Both the position numbers and the translations under genes were made by a program. The notes beneath the pieces are model-generated. The model ran no database searches, was not told where the DNA came from, and was given only the letters and a program-made list of their open reading frames with translations. This document shows positions 1 through 5,358 of a DNA stretch of 6,437 bases, piece by piece (the first letter of the stretch is position 1; each line of letters starts with the position of its first letter). The stretch comes from Oscillospiraceae bacterium (GTDB lineage Bacteria; Bacillota; Clostridia; Oscillospirales; Oscillospiraceae): the NCBI GenBank assembly GCA_020866945.1, contig JAJBVW010000063.1:2172-8608 (forward strand), written 5' to 3'.

Positions 1-280
1 TGCCGCCCGTCTCCTCCCGGGCCGCGTTCGCATCATAGACATTTTCCTGAACCGCCGCAATGATGGCCAGGGTGATTTCGTCGTCCTCCGGGAATTCGGA
101 GGCGTCCGAGCCGTTGATGGTCGCCAGGGTAACGCTGCCGTTGGCGTCCACATCGCCTGTAACGACTAAGTCGGTGCCGTCCACATTGACGGTCGTTTCA
201 AAGTCGTCTGCCAGCGCAGTCATAGTCAGTGCCATGCACAGAACCATGAAAATCGCCAGCACTCTCGCTGCTTTTTTCAT
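1..280 (-). CDS. Exported protein of unknown function, N-terminal part (runs off the left edge)
   Basis: Reading the minus strand from the ATG at 280-278 gives 93 open codons up to the window edge. The N-terminus is a classic signal peptide: MKKAAR, then a hydrophobic core (residues 7-23) ending in TALA, with a probable signal peptidase I cut between A24 and D25. The mature part starts DDFETTVNVDGTDLVV and is acidic, rich in Asp, Gly, Thr and Val. Alternating patterns (TVNVDGTDLVVTGDV, then GSVTLATING) look like beta strands, followed by a more helical stretch (ITLAIIAAVQENVYDA). I do not recognise a family. The start is supported by a GAAAGGA ribosome binding site 11 bases upstream and by a near-consensus promoter further up. 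It is divergent from the thiolase gene. The signal peptide resembles that of the CAP protein at the right end of the window (MKKxxxxLAxF...TALAD), which fits one shared export route. The gene call and export are firm; the function is unknown. Confidence 0.85.
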   Translation of the reverse strand, partial: MKKAARVLAIFMVLCMALTMTALADDFETTVNVDGTDLVVTGDVDANGSVTLATINGSDASEFPEDDEITLAIIAAVQENVYDANAAREETGG

Positions 281-291
281 ACTGTTGTAAG

Positions 292-298
292 TCCTTTC
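292..298 (-). promoter_or_regulatory. Ribosome binding site of the exported-protein gene
   Basis: On the minus strand the bases read GAAAGGA, 11 bases before the ATG at 280. The spacing is slightly long but workable. It decides the start, since it places the ATG directly in front of a well-formed signal peptide. Confidence 0.6.
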
Positions 299-338
299 AA
301 TTAAGTATTTCTGCGCCAGTAGGCGTAGACTTGTTATT

Positions 339-367
339 AGTGTATCACTTTATTAATAATCTGTCAA
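339..367 (-). promoter_or_regulatory. Sigma-A-type promoter of the exported-protein gene
   Basis: On the minus strand there is a perfect -35 box TTGACA (367-362), a 17-base spacer, and a -10 box TACACT (344-339). The -10 is preceded by TGA, giving an extended -10 (TGN). The surrounding 330-400 stretch is markedly AT-rich against the GC-rich coding sequence. Transcription would start near 332, leaving a leader of about 50 bases before the ATG at 280. The thiolase promoter lies about 70 bases away on the opposite strand, so the two genes share one divergent control region. I saw no clear operator palindrome between them. Confidence 0.75.
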
Positions 368-434
368 TTATAATCGTTAAAAATTTGTAATATACGCTTC
401 GTACTTTTTCGCCAGCGCACGGAGGAAGAAGGTC

Positions 435-463
435 TTGATTTTTAATAAAAGGTGTACTATACT
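435..463 (+). promoter_or_regulatory. Sigma-A-type promoter of the thiolase gene
   Basis: TTGATT (435-440), a 17-base spacer and TATACT (458-463) form a good vegetative promoter. Transcription would begin near 470, giving a leader of about 64 bases before the ATG at 534. The leader holds a short perfect hairpin and a strong ribosome binding site. The match to both hexamers and the ideal spacing make this the best candidate in the intergenic region. Confidence 0.75.
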
Positions 464-493
464 GAAAAAGCAAGATTTCCACAATTAGAATAC

Positions 494-509
494 GCTCCCT
501 GCGGGGAGC
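494..509 (+). promoter_or_regulatory. Leader hairpin just upstream of the thiolase ribosome binding site
   Basis: GCTCCC-TGCG-GGGAGC is a perfect 6-bp GC-rich stem with a 4-base loop. It ends 11 bases before the GGAGG ribosome binding site (521-525), which is itself 8 bases from the ATG at 534. No T-run follows, so it is not an intrinsic terminator. It leaves the ribosome binding site free. A 5' mRNA-stabilising stem or a protein-binding element are possible readings; both are inference. Confidence 0.45.
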
Positions 510-533
510 ACTATATTAAAGGAGGAACCCCCG

Positions 534-1793
534 ATGAAAGATATTTATTTGGTTTCCTGCTGCCGCACGGCAGTGGGAAAATTCCAGGGCAGCCTGTCCA
601 ACACCCCCGCCTCTGATCTGGGCGCCGTAGTGGTGAAGGAGGCGCTCAAGCGCGGCAATGTGGCCCCCGAGAACGTGGACGAGCTGATGTTCGGCTGCAT
701 CCTGACCGCCGGTCAGGGCCAGAACCCTGCCCGCCAGGTGGGCATCAAGGCCGGCCTGCCTTTCTCCGTCCCCGCCTACACCGTGGGCATGGTCTGCGGC
801 TCCGGCATGAAGAGCGTTATCGAGGCGGCCCGCGCCATCGCCTGCGGCGCCGCGGACCTCCTCCTGGCCGGCGGCGCTTAGAACATGACCATGGCTCCTT
901 ACGCCGTTCCCTCCGCCCGCGGCGGCGCCCGTATGTTCAATACCACCATGGTGGACACCATGGTAAACGACGGCCTGTGGGACGCTTACAACAACTATCA
1001 CATGGGCACCACCGCTGAGAATATCTGCGACATCTGGGGCATCACCCGCGAGGATCTGGACGCTTTCGCCCTGTCCAGCCAGCAGAAGTGCGCCGCAGCG
1101 CAGGCCTCCGGCCGCTTCGACGACGAGATCGTCCCCGTCATGGTGAAGAAGAAAAAGGAGATGGTAGAGTTCAAGGTGGACGAGTTCCCCCAGACCGACA
1201 CCCCTGCCGAGAGCCTCGCCACGCTGCGCGGCGCTTGCCCTGTCAGCCCGGACAACACGCCTGACAAGATCGTTGACACCTTCGAGGCTCACGCCCGCAA
1301 GGAGCCGCAGGCGGATTACGGCAAGCAGCGCGTCACCGCCGGCAACGCCTCCGGCATCAACGACGGCGCGGCCTGCGTTATCCTGGCCAGCGCTGAGGCC
1401 GTGGAGAAATACGGCCTGAAGCCCATGGCAAAGCTTGTCAGCTACGGCCAGGGCGGCGTTGATCCCAAGGTCATGGGCACCGGCCCCGTTCCCGCTACCC
1501 GCAACGCGCTGGCCAAGGCTGGTCTGACCATTGACGACATCGACCTCATCGAGGCCAACGAGGCTTTCGCCGCGCAGTCCATCGCCGTGGCCCGCGAGCT
1601 GGGCTTCGACATGAACAAGGTGAACGTCAACGGCGGCGCTCTGTCCATCGGTCACCCCGTCGGCGCTTCCGGCGCGCGCATCATCGTCACCCTGGTGCAC
1701 GAGATGCTCAAGCGCCCCGAGGCAAAGCGCGGCCTTGCCACCCTCTGCATCGGCGGCGGCATGGGCGTTGCTACCATCTGGGAGAAGTGCTGA
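534..1793 (+). pseudogene. thl: Acetyl-CoA acetyltransferase (thiolase), interrupted by an in-frame amber codon
   Basis: The family condenses two acetyl-CoA to acetoacetyl-CoA in the cytoplasm, the first carbon-joining step of clostridial butyrate formation. The start (MKDIYLVSCCRTAVGKF) follows GGAGG at 521-525. All thiolase landmarks are present in one frame: acylated Cys88 in MVCGSG, NEAFAAQ (Asn near 342), GHPVGASGARI (His near 374) and the second catalytic Cys in LCIGGGMG (near 405). However, codon 116 (879-881) is TAG, so the frame splits into 534-881 (115 residues, ending LLAGGA) and 885-1793 (302 residues, starting MTMAPY). The family has GGxENM here, so TAG most simply replaces a GAG Glu codon by one base change. 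The second part has no ribosome binding site of its own. Both halves otherwise keep intact motifs and coding character, so the lesion is very recent, is a sequencing error, or is suppressed. If read through, the protein has 419 residues against about 393 usual, the excess lying in an insertion near codons 235-264. The gene is monocistronic, with its own promoter and terminator. Confidence 0.85.
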
Positions 1794-1822
1794 AAGGCTC
1801 CGCATAACACCTGAATCCTCCG

Positions 1823-1857
1823 CGCCCTGGCTGTCAAGGCAGCCGGGGCGTATTTTT
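1823..1857 (+). terminator. Intrinsic terminator of the thiolase gene
   Basis: An 11-bp stem (1823-1833 with 1840-1850, one T-G wobble) encloses a 6-base loop. It is followed by TATTTTT. It begins 29 bases after the TGA at 1791-1793 and ends the thiolase transcript before the next gene's promoter. Stem length, GC content and T-run are all textbook. Confidence 0.85.
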
Positions 1858-1912
1858 GCCTTATCCCGCCAAACGGAAAAATTTTTTCTCCCTGCGACGG
1901 TTTGCGGTTGGC

Positions 1913-1942
1913 TTCGCAGACAAACTGCTCCATTCTTATAAG
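1913..1942 (+). promoter_or_regulatory. Possible promoter of the LTA-synthase-like gene
   Basis: TTCGCA (1913-1918), an 18-base spacer and TATAAG (1937-1942) make a moderate sigma-A-like promoter. It lies between the thiolase terminator and the ATG at 1969. The -35 matches consensus at four positions only, so this is tentative. Some promoter is expected here because the strong terminator upstream isolates the gene. The ribosome binding site AGGAG sits at 1957-1961, 7 bases before the ATG. Confidence 0.4.
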
Positions 1943-1968
1943 TAAGAAACGCGGATAGGAGTGGTCGT

Positions 1969-3165
1969 ATGCGGCGGGGTATATTGGGGGCGCTTTGGGC
2001 GCTGCTGGCCGGTCTGGTGATTGCGCGGGCGCTGCTGCCCACGTCGGCCAGGGCGCAGGACGTTCAGGCCATCGGGGCAAGCAGCGAGAGCTATAATCTT
2101 CTGACCCTGGATCTCAGCAGCTCGGAGACGGCGGGCAGCGGCATGATTGGGGAGATGAGCGATTATTTCCTCTCCTGCACCCCAACGGCCAAGGGGGAAT
2201 ATACCGGCCTGCTGGCCGGGAAAAACCTCATCCTCATCTGCGCGGCATCGTGGAACCCCACCCCTGACGAGGAGGAAACCCCGACCCTGTACCGCCTCTG
2301 GTCGGAGGGGGCGAGACTTGGCGAGGTATACGCGCCCGACTGGTATCAGGAGCTGGACGGGATAGAGTTTGCGCTCCTGACCGGCATGACCCCCACCAGT
2401 CTTCACGGTCATACGGCGCTCTCCTGGACAGGTCAGCGGGGCATATACCTTCCCTACGCCCTGCCAACGGCCCTGGCGGATGCGGGCTATACCTGCCTGG
2501 CCTTCACGGCGGATGAAAGCCGCGAGGCGGCATATCAGGCCCTCGGCTTCGACGCCGTCTCCCTGTCCGACGGCACAGACATCCCCGCCACTGTGGCGGC
2601 CTGCGCGGGAGAGGCTCCCTTTTTCGCCTATTATGTCTGGAACGGCCAGGACTGCGAGCCTGTCCTGGAATCGCTGACGGCGGCGCTGGAGGCATACGGG
2701 CTGGACGAGGACACCATCATATGCCTTCTCACCGGCCAGGAAACGGAGTGCCGGGCCTTCCTGTTCCTGTGGGGGGCAGGGCTGGAGGGCAGCCGGGTGG
2801 AAACGCCCTGCTCGGAGCTGGACGTGGCCCCCACTCTCCTGAATCTGCTGGGCATTGCATACGATTCCCGTTTTCTGTGCGGCCGAGACTTGTTCGCCGC
2901 CGCCACCGACACCGGCACGGCCTCCGCTGCCATGCCGCTTGTAAGCCTATACGGCAGCGCCTATTCCGACTGGGTCACGGACGCAGGATATTACAGCGCA
3001 CAGGGCAACATTTTCTTTCTCTCCGGCGACTGGTTTTTCAGCGACCAGGAGGTGTCCCGCTACGTTCAGCAGGTCCGCCGCATCGTCTACGAGCGCTATA
3101 CCTTCTCTCGTCTGGTATTGGAATATAATTACTTTCAGGTCGCTTTTCCGCCCGCCGAATCATGA
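1969..3165 (+). CDS. Exported LTA synthase-like/alkaline-phosphatase-superfamily protein, apparently catalytically inactive
   Basis: The 398-residue product starts with a hydrophobic signal or anchor (residues 4-23) and a likely signal peptidase site after TSARA (29). The rest follows the extracellular sulfatase-like domain of LTA synthases: LLAGKNLILI (81-90), TPTLYRLWSEGARL (104-117), the EFALLTGMTP strand (133-142), LPTALADAGYTCLAF (165-179), AYQALGFD (188-195), FFAYYVW (218-224), LDVAPTLLNLLGI (284-296), GRDLF (305-309) and the usual tail with VSLYGS, GYYSAQG and SRLVLEYNYF. What is missing is the active site. The Glu of the VIQMES-like motif is absent (ICAAS, 90-94). The GNTSDAEF catalytic-Thr motif reads QELDGIEF (127-134, Leu129 in the Thr place). 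The GDHG metal motif reads LLTGQETE (253-260). The SGHxP His and HGNN..W motifs are also gone. Active LTA synthases are about 600-650 residues with five membrane helices; here there is one. Nine cysteines lie in the exported part. I infer a pseudoenzyme with a binding or regulatory role in the envelope. Fold assignment is good; role is unknown. Confidence 0.8.
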   Translation: MRRGILGALWALLAGLVIARALLPTSARAQDVQAIGASSESYNLLTLDLSSSETAGSGMIGEMSDYFLSCTPTAKGEYTGLLAGKNLILICAASWNPTPDEEETPTLYRLWSEGARLGEVYAPDWYQELDGIEFALLTGMTPTSLHGHTALSWTGQRGIYLPYALPTALADAGYTCLAFTADESREAAYQALGFDAVSLSDGTDIPATVAACAGEAPFFAYYVWNGQDCEPVLESLTAALEAYGLDEDTIICLLTGQETECRAFLFLWGAGLEGSRVETPCSELDVAPTLLNLLGIAYDSRFLCGRDLFAAATDTGTASAAMPLVSLYGSAYSDWVTDAGYYSAQGNIFFLSGDWFFSDQEVSRYVQQVRRIVYERYTFSRLVLEYNYFQVAFPPAES

Positions 3166-3184
3166 CCATATACCTTATAAAAAT

Positions 3185-3213
3185 TTGCTTTTATTCCCGC
3201 GCCGGCGTATAAT
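3185..3213 (+). promoter_or_regulatory. Sigma-A-type promoter of the three-gene unit
   Basis: TTGCTT (3185-3190), a 17-base spacer and a perfect TATAAT (3208-3213) lie in the gap after the LTA-synthase-like gene. Transcription would begin near 3220, leaving a short leader with GGGAGG (3229-3234) 8 bases before the ATG at 3243. The spacer contains CGCCGGCG (3200-3207), a perfect 8-base palindrome abutting the -10 box, which could be a repressor site or chance in GC-rich DNA. No terminator was seen between the preceding gene and this promoter, so some read-through is possible. Confidence 0.75.
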
Positions 3214-3242
3214 GTAGAAAACAACCTTGGGAGGTCTGCTCT

Positions 3243-3935
3243 ATGGAGAGACGGCGTGTTATTGCGCTCTTTTGCGTATTAATCATCATTGTTCTGGCGC
3301 TTGTACTTTTGCTGACCCACTGCGGCAAATCGGACGACACGGCGGAAGCGGAAACCGTGACAGAGGCGGAGGCCACCGCCACGCCTGCGGCATCCATCTC
3401 CGTCATCACCCCTGCGGCAGAAACCGGCCCGGCCTACACGCCGGAAGCCTCGCCCACGCCGACAGCGGCGCCGACGGCATCACCCTCTCCCTCACCCACG
3501 CCGACGGCATCGCCCTCTCCCTCGCCCACGCCGACAGCCGTGCCGACCGAGGCCCCTGCGGCGGGAACTCTCACAGCAGAGGGCAGCTTCTCCTCCAACA
3601 CGGGAACCTCCCTGAACATGGGCGTTACCTGGCGCGCAGTCGATAACGGGGACGGCACCACCACTATCTCCGTCAGCGGCACCGTCACCTCCTACAGCCT
3701 GAGTATCATGGGCAGCACCGCCACGATCAGCTTTGCCGGGTATTCCACCTCCTGCTCCACCAGCAGCATATCGGTGGACAGCAGCAGCATGACGGTCAGC
3801 AGTCTGTTCAGCACCTCCCTGACCGTCCCCTCCGGCACCACCGGGGATATGTCCGTTACCTGGAACTTCAACGGCACCTATGACGACGTCTCCATATCCA
3901 CCATCACCGCCACAGACTATGTCTACACAAGCTGA
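3243..3935 (+). CDS. Membrane-anchored protein with Pro/Ser/Thr stalk and C-terminal Ser/Thr-rich beta domain
   Basis: The 230-residue product begins MERRR followed by a strong membrane segment (about 6-25). The sequence LLTHC at the end of the segment is not a proper lipobox because His sits before Cys, so an uncleaved signal anchor is more likely than a lipoprotein. Residues 31-65 are acidic and Ala/Thr-rich. Residues 66-106 are a low-complexity stalk of SPTPTAxPTASPSP repeats, typical of wall-spanning linkers. Residues 108-230 form a Ser/Thr/Gly-rich domain with alternating polar and hydrophobic residues (DGTTTISVSGTVTSYSLSIM, MSVTWNFNGTY), predicted all-beta. I do not recognise its family. 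It is the first gene of a unit with the SprT-like and TauE-like genes; its end overlaps the next gene. Start choice is supported by GGGAGG at 3229-3234. The gene is certain; an extracellular adhesin-like or sensing domain is inference. Confidence 0.85.
   Translation: MERRRVIALFCVLIIIVLALVLLLTHCGKSDDTAEAETVTEAEATATPAASISVITPAAETGPAYTPEASPTPTAAPTASPSPSPTPTASPSPSPTPTAVPTEAPAAGTLTAEGSFSSNTGTSLNMGVTWRAVDNGDGTTTISVSGTVTSYSLSIMGSTATISFAGYSTSCSTSSISVDSSSMTVSSLFSTSLTVPSGTTGDMSVTWNFNGTYDDVSISTITATDYVYTS
3471..3530 (+). repeat. Two tandem 30-base repeats in the stalk-coding region
   Basis: Bases 3471-3500 and 3501-3530 differ at only two of 30 positions (3482/3512 and 3494/3524, A against G). Each encodes ten residues of the Pro/Ser/Thr stalk. 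Partial copies of the unit flank them (from about 3451, and 3531-3536). Because the unit is a multiple of three, copy-number change would lengthen or shorten the stalk without breaking the frame. Confidence 0.8.
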
Positions 3936-4479
3936 CAGGCCCCATACAACAGCAGACATCCGCCGGGAATACGACCGGCTGGATAAGCTGTGCGGCGTGG
4001 ATACCTCCCAGATTGATCTGCGCATCTCCAGCCGGATGGTGAAGCGGTTCGGAAACTTCCGCTATCCTGTGAACGGCAACGTCGCCCCGCTGCGCATTAC
4101 CATCTCCCAGGCCATTCTGAGCAACGACGCGCAGTTTTACGACACCATACGCCATGAATACGCCCATGCCGCAGTCTATCTTCTCCATCCGGGAGAGCAG
4201 CACGATCACGACGAGGTGTGGCGGGAAATGTGCCGCCGGGTCGGCTGCAACCCCAACCGCACCGCGGAAATGACCCCGGAGCAGGAGGCCCTGCGGGCAC
4301 AGCGGGCCAAATATAAAATCGTATGCAACAAATGCGGTCAGGAGGTCTATTACCTCCGGGCCGGAAAGATTGTGAATGCGTTTCTCTCCGGCCAAAGGAG
4401 CCGGGTGCAGTGCGCCCGCTGCGGCAGCCACAGCCTGACTCTTTTTGAGCGGAGCGAAAAGGACAGCAATTTCCCCTAA
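3919..4479 (+). CDS. SprT-like zinc metalloprotein with C-terminal zinc ribbon
   Basis: The 186-residue product has the SprT-like domain followed by a zinc ribbon. The metallopeptidase motif HEYAH is at 79-83 (HExxH, with E80 as catalytic acid), and HDEVW (97-101) supplies the third zinc ligand in the family's HxxxW pattern. The ribbon has CNKCG (C136, C139) and CARCG (C165, C168), the four-Cys arrangement of bacterial SprT-like proteins. No signal peptide is present, so it is cytoplasmic. Eukaryotic relatives (SPRTN) cleave DNA-protein crosslinks; the substrate of bacterial members is poorly known. The frame is open from an ATG at 3880, but that would add a Pro-rich tail (SPYPPSPPQ) encoded inside the previous gene, so I prefer the ATG at 3919 (MSTQADRPHTT). 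Either way it overlaps the preceding gene, whose stop is at 3933-3935. No ribosome binding site is visible, so it probably depends on translational coupling. Family is firm; start and role less so. Confidence 0.85.
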   Translation: MSTQADRPHTTADIRREYDRLDKLCGVDTSQIDLRISSRMVKRFGNFRYPVNGNVAPLRITISQAILSNDAQFYDTIRHEYAHAAVYLLHPGEQHDHDEVWREMCRRVGCNPNRTAEMTPEQEALRAQRAKYKIVCNKCGQEVYYLRAGKIVNAFLSGQRSRVQCARCGSHSLTLFERSEKDSNFP

Positions 4480-4488
4480 ACGTAAGAT

Positions 4489-5208
4489 ATGGAATATTTA
4501 ATTGTGTTTATAGGCTGCATCTTCGGCAGCTCTCTGAATATGGTGGTAGGCTTTGGCTTTGGGATATTCTGCATGATGTTTTTCCCCTATGTCATCGGCT
4601 CCACCCTTGGCTCGGCGGCAGTCATCAACATGGTGACGGCCGTGCAGGCCACCATCGCCACCATCCACTATCGCAGGCACGTCAACTGGCGGCTTCTGAT
4701 AACGCCGCTCGCGGCATATTTTGTGGTCTCCTGGATTGTCGTTCATTTTGCCGCCGGGCTGAACAATGATATACTCAAGCTGATGCTGGGCGTGCTGCTT
4801 ATCGCCCTGAGCATATATTTCATCTTCATCGCCAAGCGGGTGCGGATAAAGGCCAACGCACGAAACGGTATTCTGGCCGGCAGTCTGGGCGGGGTGATGA
4901 GCGGCCTGTTCGCCATCGGCGGGCCGCCGGTCAGCCTGTATTTTTCCTCCGCCACGGAGGAAAAAGAGGACTACCTCGCCACCATCCAGGGCTATTTTAT
5001 GATTTCCAACGCCTATGTGGTGGTGCTGCGCTTCACCAGCGGCGTCGTCACCGGCCACATTCTCCTGTGCGCCGCCGTAGGCCTGGCCGGAATGCTGCTG
5101 GGCAGTCTTTTGGGAAACACCATCTTCAAAAAAATCAACGCCGACACCATGCGCAAGGCTATCTACGCCATGATGGCCGTCAGCGGCGCGGTAATGCTGA
5201 TAACATAG
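4489..5208 (+). CDS. TauE/SafE-family membrane transporter (putative sulfite/organosulfonate exporter)
   Basis: The 239-residue product is almost entirely hydrophobic, with about seven to eight membrane helices. It shows the two-fold repeat of the family: an N-terminal GFGFGIFCMMFFPYVIG (about 22-38), and a second half with GGVMSGLFAIGGPPVSLYF (133-151), the signature GGxxSGxFGxGGPP. Length is normal for the family (about 240-260). The family is linked to export or import of sulfite, sulfoacetate and other small organosulfur anions, but most members are uncharacterised, so the substrate is unknown. The ATG lies 9 bases after the SprT-like stop and no ribosome binding site is properly placed (AAAAGGA at 4457-4463 is too far), suggesting coupled translation. 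It is the last gene before a terminator. It ends in TAG (5206-5208), which shows that TAG serves as a normal stop in this genome. Confidence 0.88.
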   Translation: MEYLIVFIGCIFGSSLNMVVGFGFGIFCMMFFPYVIGSTLGSAAVINMVTAVQATIATIHYRRHVNWRLLITPLAAYFVVSWIVVHFAAGLNNDILKLMLGVLLIALSIYFIFIAKRVRIKANARNGILAGSLGGVMSGLFAIGGPPVSLYFSSATEEKEDYLATIQGYFMISNAYVVVLRFTSGVVTGHILLCAAVGLAGMLLGSLLGNTIFKKINADTMRKAIYAMMAVSGAVMLIT

Positions 5209-5227
5209 CGCATCAAAAAGCTCAGCG

Positions 5228-5253
5228 GCCCGGTTCGGGACGCCGGGCTTTTT
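5228..5253 (+). terminator. Intrinsic terminator after the TauE-like gene
   Basis: GCCCGG (5228-5233) pairs with CCGGGC (5243-5248) across a 9-base loop and is followed directly by TTTTT (5249-5253). It begins 19 bases after the TAG at 5206-5208. An upstream AAAAAGC (5216-5222) could also pair with GCTTTTT, so it may work to some extent for the other strand. It closes the three-gene unit. Confidence 0.75.
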
Positions 5254-5259
5254 GCCGCC

Positions 5260-5289
5260 TTGCGCACAGGGCGTCTTGTGTGGTACAAT
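5260..5289 (+). promoter_or_regulatory. Probable promoter of the CAP-domain protein gene
   Basis: TACAAT (5284-5289) is preceded by TGG, giving an extended -10. A weak -35 (TTGCGC, 5260-5265) lies 18 bases upstream and matches consensus only in TTG. Transcription would begin near 5296, giving a leader of about 63 bases. The ribosome binding site AAGGGGA (5341-5347) is 11 bases before the ATG at 5359. It directly follows the terminator of the upstream unit, so the gene is expected to be expressed separately. Confidence 0.5.
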
Positions 5290-5358
5290 GAACTTGGAAT
5301 GTGTGTGATTTTTGGAACGGGGATATGCCTTAGACATGGAAAGGGGACATCTTGTTTT

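Noticed and set aside
372..390. Possible Rex-type operator near GTTAAAAATTTGTAA between the divergent promoters
   Set aside because: The inverted symmetry is poor and the match to TTGTTAA-N4-TTAACAA is weak, so the AT-rich composition explains it.
516..2042. A 508-residue open frame on the minus strand across the thiolase gene
   Set aside because: It is antisense to a gene with clear thiolase motifs, runs through that gene's terminator, has low-complexity Ala/Gly/His/Val composition and no ribosome binding site. It is an artefact of GC-rich codon use. It also spans the amber codon only because it is read on the other strand.
2721..3128. A 135-residue plus-strand frame inside the LTA-synthase-like gene
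   Set aside because: It is an Arg/Pro/His-rich shadow frame with no ribosome binding site, wholly inside a gene with clear homology.
3317..3323. Lipobox in the stalk protein (LTHC at residues 24-27)
   Set aside because: The residue before Cys is His, not Gly, Ala or Ser, so it does not fit lipoprotein signal peptidase preference.
3471..3530. Short repeats considered as a CRISPR array
   Set aside because: Only two directly adjacent copies with no spacers, in frame inside a Pro/Ser/Thr stalk.
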